NCBI RefSeq assembly: GCF_009696465.1
Contig: NZ_VULX01000008.1
Span: 45,823 to 109,822 of the forward strand
DNA from: Inconstantimicrobium porci
GTDB taxonomy: Bacteria; Bacillota; Clostridia; Clostridiales; Clostridiaceae
DNA: 64,000 nucleotides
Direction of reading: 5' to 3'
Part shown: piece by piece, positions 8,792-16,915 of the stretch
Layout of the letters: each line of letters begins with the position of its first letter
Numbering within the stretch: position 1 is the stretch's first letter
Position numbers and translations under genes: made by a program
The notes under the pieces: generated by a model
Told to the model about the DNA's origin: nothing
Databases searched by the model: none
Seen by the model: the letters and a program-made list of their open reading frames with translations, nothing else

Positions 8792-11632
8792 ATGATAAAA
8801 ATTAAAAGATTTTCTGTAATTACATTAATTATATTTTTTGTTGTAAATATAATTAATGTTCCAATGATTAAAAATGTACAAGCATTGGATGATGTAAAAC
8901 TTGTATCAACATGTAGAGTGACAAAGGAAGAAGCTCAAAATTGGGCAAGATCTAAAGGAGCAACAGCGACATTCGTTAACCTTGCCAATTATTATTGGAA
9001 GTATAGTGATAGTCATGGAAATATTAATCCATCTATTGCATATGTACAAGCAGCAAAGGAAACTGGATATGGCAAATTTGGAGGGGTTATCAAAGAAGAC
9101 TATCATAATCCTTGTGGATTAAAGACTGAAAAAGGTGGGGACGATAAAGATCCCAATGCGCATCAGAAGTTTAATTCATGGGATGAAGGTGTACAAGCTC
9201 ATTTAGATCATATGGCATTGTATGCTGGATTGAAAGGATATCCTAGAAAAGAAACTTATGATCCAAGACATTTTTCATACTTATATGGAAAAGGTGGAGA
9301 CAGTATAATAACAATGTCAAAAGGATGGGCTACTGATCGTAATTATGGTGAAAATCTTCTTAAACTATATTATAATTTATTATCATATAAAACACCAAAG
9401 ATGTGGGTAGAAGATATTAATGTATCATATAGTGGTTCATCAAAATATCTTAATATTAGAGGTTGGTCAATAAATGCAACTGGAATAAAATCAGTACAGG
9501 TATATGCAGACAATAAACTGTTAGGAAATGCACAAATAGGATTAAGCAGACCAGATGTAAAAAATGCTTATTCTACATATATAGGATCAGAAAATGCAGG
9601 ATTTACAGCAAAGTTTGATATTACAAAATCAATTTTATCATCAAAATCTACTATAAAAATAGTATCAATAGGTAATGATGGAGTAAGTACAACAAGTGAG
9701 AAAACTATAAATATAGAAAAGCCAGCACCAAAGATGTGGGTAGAAGATGCTAGTGTAGAATATAGTGGAGGATTAAGGTATTTAAATGTAAAGGGCTGGT
9801 CAATAAATGCAACTGGAATAAAATCAGTACAGGTATATGCAGACAATAAACTGTTAGGAAATGCACAAATAGGATTAAGCAGACCAGATGTAAAAAATGC
9901 TTATTCTACATATATAGGATCAGAAAATGCAGGATTTACAGCAAAGTTTGATATTACAAAATCAATTTTATCATCAAAATCTACTATAAAAATAGTATCA
10001 ATAGGTAATGATGGAGTAAGTACAACAAGTGAGAAAACTATAAATATAGAAAAGCCAGCACCAAAGATGTGGGTAGAAGATGCTAGTGTAGAATATAGTG
10101 GAGGATTAAGGTATTTAAATGTAAAGGGCTGGTCAATAAATGCAACTGGAATAAAATCAGTACAGGTATATGCAGACAATAAACTGTTAGGAAATGCACA
10201 AATAGGATTAAGCAGACCAGATGTAAAAAATGCTTATTCTACATATATAGGATCAGAAAATGCAGGGTTTACAGCAAAGTTTGATATTACAAAATCAATT
10301 TTATCATCAAAATCTACTATAAAAATAGTATCAATAGGTAATGATGGAGTAAGTACAACAAGTGAGAAAGCTATAAATATAGAAAAGCCAGCACCAAAGA
10401 TGTGGGTAGAAGATATTAGTGTAGAATCTAGTGGATCATCAAGATACTTGAATGTGAAGGGCTGGGCAATAAATGCAACTGAAGTTCAATGTGTAAAAGT
10501 ATATGTTGGTAATACACTATTAGGAAATGCACAGATAGGATTAAGTAGACCAGATATAAAGAAGAATTATCCGAATTACTATAGATCAGAAAATGCAGGA
10601 TTTACGGCAAAATTTGATGTTACAAAAATAAAACCAATATCAAATACTCCTATAAAGGTGATTGCCTTTGGAACTGATGGTACAACAACAGCAAGTACAA
10701 AAGTGCTACCAGAACAAAAAATGTGGGTAGAAGATATTAGTATACAAGAAAGTGGCTTAAACAAATATCTGAATATACGAGGTTGGGCAGTAAATATAAC
10801 TGGAATTAAGTCAGTACAGGTATATGCAGATGATAAATTTATAGGAAATGCACAAATAGGATTAAGCAGACCAGATATAAAGAAGAATTATCCGAATTAC
10901 TATGAATCAGAAAATGCAGGATTTACAGCAAAATTTGATATTACATCATCAGTAGCACCTGGTGTGAGAACAATAAAGGTTGTTGCGACAGGGAATGATG
11001 GAGTAATAACATCAGTAAACAAATATGTATCTATAACTAAAAAAAGTAAACTTATAGTTATAGATTCAGGACATGGTGGAATCACAAGTAATAAACAAGG
11101 GTACCAGGATCCTGGTACAGTTTGTGGAGAATATATAGAGGCTGAACTTAATATGAAGGTTGCGCTTGAGCTACAAAAGGATCTTGAAAACTTAGGATAT
11201 AGAACTGCTATGACTAATACTCCATTATCACAATTCGTTGATCTTATGCCAAGATCTGAGTTAGCAAATTCTTTAAATGCTGATTTATTTATTAGCTTAC
11301 ATCATAATTCTTTTACCAATTCTAGTGCAAATGGTATAGAAACACACTATTACTCTAAAAGTAAAGCTTCAGATAAAAATAAACAGATAAGCAAGGAATT
11401 TGCTACAAAAGTAAATAATAATCTTTGTAAAGATTATATAGATGGGTATAAATATCGTAATAGATATAGCAAGGATAGTAATTTTAGTGTTATAAGAGAA
11501 ACTAAAATACCTTCAGTGTTAATTGAACTTGGATTTTTAACTAATCCAAATGAAGCAAAACATTGTGCAAGTGTGAAAGATCAACAAATTAAAGCAAATA
11601 TTATAGCTAATACAGTTAAGTCTCAAATGTAG
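8792..11632 (+). CDS. Secreted bifunctional autolysin: glucosaminidase-like domain, five repeats, amidase_3 domain
   Basis: The protein begins with a basic residue cluster and hydrophobic signal peptide ending near NVQA. A glucosaminidase-like (GH73-type) domain follows, with AYVQAAKETGYGKFGG holding the likely catalytic Glu. Then come five repeats of about 111 residues, each starting P-K-M-W-V-E-D and containing GLSRPD and ENAGF. The C-terminus is an amidase_3 (N-acetylmuramoyl-L-alanine amidase) domain with IDSGHGG, SLHHNSF and VLIELGF, covering zinc ligands and catalytic Glu. The first frame-open codon (8756) overlaps the previous gene; AAGGAGG at 8774-8780 supports ATG 8792. It likely cleaves peptidoglycan outside the membrane, and the repeats may bind wall polymer (inference). 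Confidence 0.85.
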   Translation: MIKIKRFSVITLIIFFVVNIINVPMIKNVQALDDVKLVSTCRVTKEEAQNWARSKGATATFVNLANYYWKYSDSHGNINPSIAYVQAAKETGYGKFGGVIKEDYHNPCGLKTEKGGDDKDPNAHQKFNSWDEGVQAHLDHMALYAGLKGYPRKETYDPRHFSYLYGKGGDSIITMSKGWATDRNYGENLLKLYYNLLSYKTPKMWVEDINVSYSGSSKYLNIRGWSINATGIKSVQVYADNKLLGNAQIGLSRPDVKNAYSTYIGSENAGFTAKFDITKSILSSKSTIKIVSIGNDGVSTTSEKTINIEKPAPKMWVEDASVEYSGGLRYLNVKGWSINATGIKSVQVYADNKLLGNAQIGLSRPDVKNAYSTYIGSENAGFTAKFDITKSILSSKSTIKIVSIGNDGVSTTSEKTINIEKPAPKMWVEDASVEYSGGLRYLNVKGWSINATGIKSVQVYADNKLLGNAQIGLSRPDVKNAYSTYIGSENAGFTAKFDITKSILSSKSTIKIVSIGNDGVSTTSEKAINIEKPAPKMWVEDISVESSGSSRYLNVKGWAINATEVQCVKVYVGNTLLGNAQIGLSRPDIKKNYPNYYRSENAGFTAKFDVTKIKPISNTPIKVIAFGTDGTTTASTKVLPEQKMWVEDISIQESGLNKYLNIRGWAVNITGIKSVQVYADDKFIGNAQIGLSRPDIKKNYPNYYESENAGFTAKFDITSSVAPGVRTIKVVATGNDGVITSVNKYVSITKKSKLIVIDSGHGGITSNKQGYQDPGTVCGEYIEAELNMKVALELQKDLENLGYRTAMTNTPLSQFVDLMPRSELANSLNADLFISLHHNSFTNSSANGIETHYYSKSKASDKNKQISKEFATKVNNNLCKDYIDGYKYRNRYSKDSNFSVIRETKIPSVLIELGFLTNPNEAKHCASVKDQQIKANIIANTVKSQM
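9395..11046 (+). repeat. Five in-frame tandem repeats, 333-bp period, units 1-3 nearly identical
   Basis: Units begin at about 9395, 9728, 10061, 10394 and 10715. From the GGTTGG/GGCTGG box onward, units 1 and 2 and units 2 and 3 match almost base for base, including synonymous positions. Units 4 and 5 have diverged, and unit 4 is slightly shorter. Such identity implies recent duplication or homogenisation by recombination. The length is a multiple of three, so changes in unit number keep the protein in frame. Confidence 0.9.
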
Positions 11633-11725
11633 ACATATTATAGTAAGTTTATAGAAGTATAATGATATTTAATAAATATTATTATGATTCTTTGAATTTG
11701 TTTCAATTTTAAAGGGGGATATAGA

Positions 11726-13798
11726 ATGAAAAGAAATAAAAGTATATCTTTAGTGGTGTTATTGATATTTATTGTTACAAATATACTTAATTGCTATAGT
11801 GTACAAGCATATACAACTAATCAAAATATGGCTAAGATATGGGTTGAAAATGATATAGTTACAAATGAAGGGGATAAACAATATTTAGAGATAAAAGGCT
11901 GGTCTATAAATGAATCGGGGGTCAAGGAAGTAAAAGTATATATAGATGATAAATTTGTAGGAAATTTGACATCAGGACAAAAGAGAATGGATGTTAAGAA
12001 GGCATATCCTTCATATTATGACTCTGAAAATGCAGGATTTGGAGGGAAAATAGATATTACAAGAAATGTGGCTCCTGGAAAGAGAAAAGTTAAGGTAGAA
12101 TCAATAGGAAATGATGGAACAAGAACAACAAATACAAAATCAATAGATATAACAAAATCAGCACCAAAAGCATGGATAGAGAAAATTACAGAAACAAAAG
12201 AAGGAAACAAACAGTATTTAGAATTAAAAGGCTGGTCAATAAATGCTTCAGGAGTAAAAGAAATAAAGGTATATGTTGATGATAAATATATAGGTACGTT
12301 ACAAAACGGGCAAAAGAGAATGGATGTTAAGAAGGCATATCCTTCATATTATGACTCTGAAAATGCAGGATTTGGAGGGAAAATAGATATTACAAGAAAT
12401 GTGGCTCCTGGAAAGAGAAAAGTTAAGGTAGAATCAATAGGAAATGATGGAACAAGAACAACAAATATAAAATCAATAGATATAACAAAATCAGCACCAA
12501 AAGCATGGATAGAGAAAATTACAGAAACAAAAGAAGGAAACAAACAGTATTTAGAATTAAAAGGCTGGTCAATAAATGCTTCAGGAGTAAAAGAAATAAA
12601 GGTATATGTTGATGATAAATACATAGGTACGTTACAAAACGGGCAAAAGAGAATGGATGTTAAGAAGGCATATCCTTCATATTATGACTCTGAAAATGCA
12701 GGATTTGGAGGGAAAATAGATATTACAAGAAATGTGGCTCCTGGAAAGAGAAAAGTTAAGGTAGAATCAATAGGAAATGATGGAACAAGAACAACAAATA
12801 CAAAATCAATAGATATCACAAAACCAGCACCGAAGATATGGGTGGAGAAAATTACAGAAATAAAAAAAGGAAATAAACAAAAATTAGAAATAAAAGGTTG
12901 GTCTATAAATGCATCAGGGGTTAGAGAGGTAAAGGTATATATATCTGATAAATATATTGGTAAATTAACATCAGGACAAAGAAGAGATGATATAAAACAC
13001 ACATATCCATCATATTATAATTCAGAATATGCAGGATTTAGTGGAATAATAGACATACCTAATAATATAGGTGCAGGAAACAAAATTTTAAAAATAATAT
13101 CTGAAGGAAATGATGGAAGTCAAATTGCTACAAATAAAACTATAACTGTAGGTAGTAGATTAATAGTAATTGATCCAGGCCATCTTGGGCATGATTCAGG
13201 TGCTTGCGCATATGGTGTAAGAGAATCAGATTTAAATGCTGGAGTGGCTGTAAAGCTAGAAAAACAGCTTCAGGGAATGGGATATAGAACTTATATGACA
13301 AGAAGCCCACTTAGACCAAATGAGTATGCTGCTTTAAGCACTGCAAATGAATTGAAACAAAGATATACTGCTGCTAATAATTTAAAAGCAGATTTATTTA
13401 TTAGCTTACATCATGATGTTGCAGGGAGCAATTCGTCTGGAATGTGGACATTCTATTCATCATGGAAGCCAGGAATAAAGAATAATCCATCAGATTTAAG
13501 ATCATTAACAACAGGATATGATGGAAATAGGGATATACATCCAACAAGAGAAGCTCAATTGAGTAAAGAATTTGGACAAAAAGTTTTAAATAATTTAACT
13601 AGTAAATGTGGATATCCAGCTGTTAGACCTTATGTAGTTGATAGAAATCTATCTGTTACAGTTCATACTAATATGCCATCAGTACTTATTGAATTAGGAA
13701 TGATGTCAAATAGAAGTGAACTTAGAAGATGTCAAAGTTCTAGTGGACAACAACAAAAAGCTAAAGTTATAGCTGATACAGTCAAATCTATGTTTTAG
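11726..13798 (+). CDS. Secreted N-acetylmuramoyl-L-alanine amidase with four wall-type repeats
   Basis: The 690-residue protein has a signal peptide (basic start, hydrophobic core, cleavage likely after SVQA). Four repeats of about 111 residues follow, related to those of the upstream autolysin (W-[IV]-E start, GWSIN, Y-P-S-Y-Y, ENAGF). The C-terminus is an amidase_3 domain with IDPGHLGHDSGA, SLHHDV and VLIELGM; the first His, the RESDLN Glu, the HH pair and the last Glu match the zinc and catalytic set. It lacks the N-terminal glucosaminidase domain of its neighbour. The AAAGGGGG site at 11712 precedes the ATG. It probably trims or splits the cell wall; the repeats presumably tether it. Confidence 0.86.
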   Translation: MKRNKSISLVVLLIFIVTNILNCYSVQAYTTNQNMAKIWVENDIVTNEGDKQYLEIKGWSINESGVKEVKVYIDDKFVGNLTSGQKRMDVKKAYPSYYDSENAGFGGKIDITRNVAPGKRKVKVESIGNDGTRTTNTKSIDITKSAPKAWIEKITETKEGNKQYLELKGWSINASGVKEIKVYVDDKYIGTLQNGQKRMDVKKAYPSYYDSENAGFGGKIDITRNVAPGKRKVKVESIGNDGTRTTNIKSIDITKSAPKAWIEKITETKEGNKQYLELKGWSINASGVKEIKVYVDDKYIGTLQNGQKRMDVKKAYPSYYDSENAGFGGKIDITRNVAPGKRKVKVESIGNDGTRTTNTKSIDITKPAPKIWVEKITEIKKGNKQKLEIKGWSINASGVREVKVYISDKYIGKLTSGQRRDDIKHTYPSYYNSEYAGFSGIIDIPNNIGAGNKILKIISEGNDGSQIATNKTITVGSRLIVIDPGHLGHDSGACAYGVRESDLNAGVAVKLEKQLQGMGYRTYMTRSPLRPNEYAALSTANELKQRYTAANNLKADLFISLHHDVAGSNSSGMWTFYSSWKPGIKNNPSDLRSLTTGYDGNRDIHPTREAQLSKEFGQKVLNNLTSKCGYPAVRPYVVDRNLSVTVHTNMPSVLIELGMMSNRSELRRCQSSSGQQQKAKVIADTVKSMF
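11833..13148 (+). repeat. Four in-frame tandem repeats, 333-bp period, in second amidase
   Basis: Units start near 11833, 12166, 12499 and 12832. Units 2 and 3 are almost identical in DNA, and the second half of unit 1 is also identical to them (for example the block around 11985-12165 recurs at 12318 and 12651). Unit 4 has diverged. Unit length matches that of the repeats in the neighbouring autolysin, so the two sets share an origin. Confidence 0.88.
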
Positions 13799-13861
13799 TT
13801 AAATATAAAATATAGATTTAAAAATGTAACAATATGTTATAAATAGTTTATTAAAAGTGAG

Positions 13862-13903
13862 AATTGTGGTAATATATATTTATATGTTATCACAATTTTT
13901 TTG
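13862..13903 (+). terminator. Intrinsic terminator after second amidase
   Basis: The arms at 13862-13872 and 13887-13897 pair over 11 positions including one G-T, followed by a T-run. It closes the polysaccharide/autolysin transcription unit before galU. Confidence 0.75.
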
Positions 13904-13935
13904 TGATTAATCTTATGTGAGTATGGAGGAAAACT

Positions 13936-14814
13936 ATGAAAGTAAGAAAGGCCATTATACCGGCTGCTGGACTTGGAACTAGATTTTTACCAGCAACTAA
14001 AGCTCAGCCAAAAGAAATGTTACCAATAGTAGATAAACCAACTATTCAATATATAATAGAGGAAGCAATTCAATCTGGAATAGAAGAAATATTAATAATT
14101 ACAGGAAGAAATAAAAAGTGTATAGAAGATCATTTTGATAAATCTGTAGAACTTGAAATGGAACTTGAGAAGTCTGGCAAGGAAGAAATGCTTAAGATGG
14201 TAAGAGACATATCTGACCTTGTTGACATTCACTACATAAGACAAAAGGAGCCAAAGGGATTAGGTCATGCAATACATTGTGCTAAAACTTTTGTTGGAAA
14301 TGAACCATTTGCAGTACTTCTTGGAGATGATGTTGTTTATTCAGATGGAAAGCCATGTTTAAAGCAGCTTCTTGACTGCTTTGATGAATACAAGACTTCA
14401 GTATTAGGTGTACAGCAGGTTGCACACGAAAATGTATCTAAGTATGGTATAGTTGATGGACTTCATATTGAAGATAGAGTATACAAGGTAAAAAATCTTG
14501 TTGAAAAGCCATCAGTAGAAGAAGCACCAAGTAATATTGCAATTCTTGGAAGATATATAATCACACCAACAATTTTTGAAATTCTTGAAGATACTGCGCC
14601 AGGTAAAGGCGGGGAAATACAGCTTACAGATGCACTTGAAACATTAATTTCTCAGGAAGCGATGTATGCTTATAATTTTGAAGGAAAGAGATATGATGTT
14701 GGAGATAAGCTTGGATTCTTACAGGCTACAGTTGAATATGCGTTAAGAAGACCAGAATTAAGAGATCAGTTTGTTGATTATCTAAAAACTGAACCATGGA
14801 CTACAATTAAGTAA
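13936..14814 (+). CDS. galU: UTP-glucose-1-phosphate uridylyltransferase
   Basis: The 292-residue protein carries the full GalU nucleotidyltransferase signature: PAAGLGTRFLPATKAQPKEM near the N-terminus, VDKPTIQYIIEEA, a VLLGDDVVY metal site, and LVEKPSVEEAPSN. It makes UDP-glucose from UTP and glucose-1-phosphate in the cytoplasm, a precursor for wall glycans and glycolipids. Length matches the family. A GGAGGA site precedes the ATG. It lies between two terminators, so it appears to be transcribed alone, although its position next to the glycan genes is functionally sensible. Confidence 0.96.
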   Translation: MKVRKAIIPAAGLGTRFLPATKAQPKEMLPIVDKPTIQYIIEEAIQSGIEEILIITGRNKKCIEDHFDKSVELEMELEKSGKEEMLKMVRDISDLVDIHYIRQKEPKGLGHAIHCAKTFVGNEPFAVLLGDDVVYSDGKPCLKQLLDCFDEYKTSVLGVQQVAHENVSKYGIVDGLHIEDRVYKVKNLVEKPSVEEAPSNIAILGRYIITPTIFEILEDTAPGKGGEIQLTDALETLISQEAMYAYNFEGKRYDVGDKLGFLQATVEYALRRPELRDQFVDYLKTEPWTTIK

Positions 14815-14820
14815 TAAAAA

Positions 14821-14856
14821 ACGGCACTATGCATAAAGCATAGTGCTGTTTTTTTA
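14821..14856 (+). terminator. galU terminator
   Basis: A 12-bp stem (ACGGCACTATGC paired with GCATAGTGCTGT, one G-T pair) with loop ATAAA is followed by seven T. Its T-run overlaps the stop codon of the small minus-strand gene that begins at 15009, so the two genes converge here. Confidence 0.9.
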
Positions 14857-15009
14857 TCTGTAATTTTTCCTGCTTGTTAGTATATCTACAAATAAGGTAA
14901 CGACTGATACTATGAGAATGAGGTTTATTAAATAGCCTCCAACTTTAAATATAAGGACAATAAGACAAAGGATAATAAGTAATCCAAAGAACCAGTTAAG
15001 AAAATTCAT
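14854..15009 (-). CDS. Small lmo0937/DUF5670-like membrane protein, 51 aa
   Basis: Reading the minus strand from ATG at 15009 gives a 51-residue protein starting MNFLNWFFGLLII and containing IFKVGGYLINL, with two hydrophobic helices and a basic C-terminus (TSRKNYR). This matches the layout of the lmo0937/DUF5670 family of tiny Firmicute membrane proteins. A clean TTGGAGGA ribosome binding site lies 8 bases before the ATG. Function of the family is unknown; stress association is sometimes suggested. The gene ends inside the galU terminator T-run. Confidence 0.75.
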   Translation of the reverse strand: MNFLNWFFGLLIILCLIVLIFKVGGYLINLILIVSVVTLFVDILTSRKNYR

Positions 15010-15149
15010 AGGTATTCCTCCAACACTAATCTATAATATAAATGTAATATTAGTATTAGCAGAAAAGATAGTTTGATACGTACGATGGTGTTTATGGAAT
15101 AAAGGACGATATTGAATGAGATAAGAGGTTAACTATATAAAATAAAAAA

Positions 15150-15219
15150 GGGTGAAAGACATATTCCGAAGCCTCCGCCCTAACACGCTCCAAGTCGTTT
15201 CTTCATATGTCTTTCACCC
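15150..15219 (-). ncRNA. Conserved-core hairpin RNA element, copy A
   Basis: A perfect 15-bp stem (15150-15164 with 15205-15219) encloses a 40-nt interior. On the minus strand the interior starts GAAGAAACGACTTGGA and ends CGGAGGCTTCG, and the hairpin is followed by a T-run. The element at 34053-34122 has the same two interior blocks, while the outer stem differs by compensated base changes. This suggests an RNA whose stem and core are both selected. It could be a small RNA, a cis element with its own terminator, or a mobile palindrome. Not assigned to a known family. Confidence 0.6.
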
Positions 15220-15230
15220 GTTGATGAGTA

Positions 15231-15332
15231 AAGGATGAAATTGCATTCTACCATTCTTTTACACAAACGTGTAAATCCTTTATCTTCAAGACTTTATGGT
15301 ATAAAAAACAATATTTTTCAATGCAATTTCCT
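15231..15332. repeat. Inverted-repeat-bounded 0.1-kb intergenic element
   Basis: The ends are inverted copies of AATTGCATT preceded by AGGA (15231-15247 and 15320-15332). Inside are a smaller dyad ACCAT/ATGGT and a hairpin TTTACAC-loop-GTGTAAA near 15258-15276. No coding potential is seen. It may be a structured RNA or a small palindromic element (MITE-like). It sits between the hairpin element at 15150 and the terminator at 15344. Confidence 0.5.
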
Positions 15333-15343
15333 AGACATTAAAA

Positions 15344-15371
15344 AGCCTCTACTATTAAATAGTAGAGACTG
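15344..15371 (-). terminator. Terminator of zinc-ribbon gene
   Basis: The dyad CTCTACTATT/AATAGTAGAG around 15348-15368 is followed, on the minus strand, by GCTTTTT. It lies 18 bases after the stop of the gene at 15389-15550. Confidence 0.85.
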
Positions 15372-15388
15372 AAATTTACAAAGAATAA

Positions 15389-15550
15389 TTATCTTTCTCT
15401 GTTGAATTTTTGAGCCTTTCTAGCTTTTCTGCATTCTGGGCATCTAACTGGATCATTTTCAAAGCCTTTTTCTTTAAAGAATTCTTGTTCTCCAACAGAA
15501 AAAACGAATTCCTTTCCGCAGTCTTTACATACGATAGTCTTATCTTCCAT
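15389..15550 (-). CDS. Small zinc-ribbon protein, 53 aa
   Basis: Minus-strand ATG at 15550 opens a 53-residue reading frame: MEDKTIVCKDCGKEF at the start, then DPVRCPECRKARK. The two CxxC pairs are spaced as in the small zinc-ribbon (zf-trcl type) family, with a basic tail (KFNRER). AAAGGAGG lies 9-10 bases before the start. It probably binds one zinc ion in the cytoplasm; a specific role is unknown. It is followed by a terminator and appears monocistronic. Confidence 0.85.
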   Translation of the reverse strand: MEDKTIVCKDCGKEFVFSVGEQEFFKEKGFENDPVRCPECRKARKAQKFNRER

Positions 15551-15731
15551 TATAATTGACCTCCTTTAAAATCCTAGGCTTAATTTACAAAAAGAAAACT
15601 TTCTCATTCCGAAAATAGATTTTAAAGGAAGGGAAATGATTCCGTAGTAAATTACCTAAATAAAAATTTCTTCATGTTCATTATAGCACAGTCGAAAAGA
15701 AAATATCAATAGTTTTGCCAATGTAAATGTT

Positions 15732-16808
15732 TTATTTCCTGAATAAATTCATTATGGTACAGGATACTATTGGAACAATTAAAAAAAGAATAAGGGCAAA
15801 ATACTGATATATTTCAAGGTACTGAAAAAGCAATGTTGTATTGTTACTTAAGAAAATTGAAATAAAATAAATCAGAATAGTTAACAGTATAATAAGTCCT
15901 TTATTCATTGCGATATTCTTAGGCATTATTGTGTTAATTGATGACACTGTTATTGAATATTTAAGTATATAACCTAGTGTTATTATCATTAGCACTATTT
16001 CATCTGCATTTTCTACGATACCTTCGTAATAGACTATCTGCGACTCTATAAATAATGGATAATAAATATTTGCAAATCTTTTTGTTCCGAATATAGAAAT
16101 TCCACCAATTATAGAAAGCATAAACATTATTCCAATGATAACTGTTGGAAAAAATAATCTTCTTGCTATATTTTTTTCCTTTTTAACTTTGCAGAAAAAA
16201 GGAAGAATTACTCCAAAGGAGCTTAATGCTCCAAGCTGAAGACAGAATGATTTGAAAAAACCATTTTTGAAGATCGTAGAAAGTGTAACTGAGTCAATAT
16301 ATGTAATCTTTCTATACTTCTGCAGAAGAATCATTAATACAATATATGCAAAAAGAATCATTGCGGAAAGAACAATCGTAAATACGTTTAAGTTTCCACT
16401 TTTAACTGTTGTGACATAAAATCCAAATGCAATAAACAGAAGTAGTATAAACCATGTAGGAGTTTTGACAAATACACTTGTACTTATAGCATTAGCACAT
16501 ACTGCACATCCTCCGCATAATGTTAAAACAAGCATTGTAAAAAAGAATGATAAATATATGGTGCCTAAAAGTTTTCCGAGACTTTTATATATAAAGTCTT
16601 TAAATGACATATTACCTGCATTAATAAAGCTCATTCCTATATATAGAAAAGAGCATATAAAAATCACAACACATATTATACTTACAGCCCAGCTGCTTCC
16701 AGGATTATATTTCACTAATAATGATGGATATATTAGAAATGAAATAGAGCAGAATCCTATTATAAAAAAAGCTAGATGCTGTATTGTCATAGATGTAGCT
16801 TTGTACAT
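15732..16808 (-). CDS. gerKB: Spore germination receptor subunit B (GerAB family permease)
   Basis: The protein of about 358 residues has roughly ten hydrophobic segments covering most of its length, and an N-terminus (MTIQHLAFFIIGFC) typical of the GerAB/endospore permease branch of amino-acid transporters. It would sit in the spore inner membrane and take part in sensing germinants. GTG codons at 16820/16817 are also in frame, but GGGTGGTG just before ATG 16808 favours this start. It is divergent from gerKA-gerKC, the layout described for the gerK locus of Clostridium perfringens, which is why that symbol is used. Confidence 0.85.
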   Translation of the reverse strand: MYKATSMTIQHLAFFIIGFCSISFLIYPSLLVKYNPGSSWAVSIICVVIFICSFLYIGMSFINAGNMSFKDFIYKSLGKLLGTIYLSFFFTMLVLTLCGGCAVCANAISTSVFVKTPTWFILLLFIAFGFYVTTVKSGNLNVFTIVLSAMILFAYIVLMILLQKYRKITYIDSVTLSTIFKNGFFKSFCLQLGALSSFGVILPFFCKVKKEKNIARRLFFPTVIIGIMFMLSIIGGISIFGTKRFANIYYPLFIESQIVYYEGIVENADEIVLMIITLGYILKYSITVSSINTIMPKNIAMNKGLIILLTILIYFISIFLSNNTTLLFQYLEIYQYFALILFLIVPIVSCTIMNLFRK

Positions 16809-16915
16809 TAATTTCACCACCCGTAAAAATTTATATTTATGTCATGAGTATATTATTATCAAAAATAAGAATATTAAACCATATAGGAGAAAATATTATG
16901 TTAAGGTGATGAAAT

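Noticed and set aside
9568..10179. Two identical minus-strand open frames 333 bp apart
   Set aside because: They only mirror the repeats of the autolysin gene and are not genes.
9395..13148. Repeat arrays considered as CRISPR or satellite DNA
   Set aside because: The repeats are coding, 333 bp long, without spacers, and lie within two autolysin genes.
15150..15219. Possible cyclic-di-GMP riboswitch, because the plus strand has AAGCCTCCGCCCTAA resembling part of the GEMM motif
   Set aside because: The GNRA-tetraloop stem and the rest of the GEMM core are missing, the interior lies within a long perfect stem, and no target gene follows on that strand.
16809..16915. Sporulation sigma-G promoters between gerKB and gerKA
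   Set aside because: AT-rich matches to the -35 and -10 consensus can be found, but none is convincing by eye.
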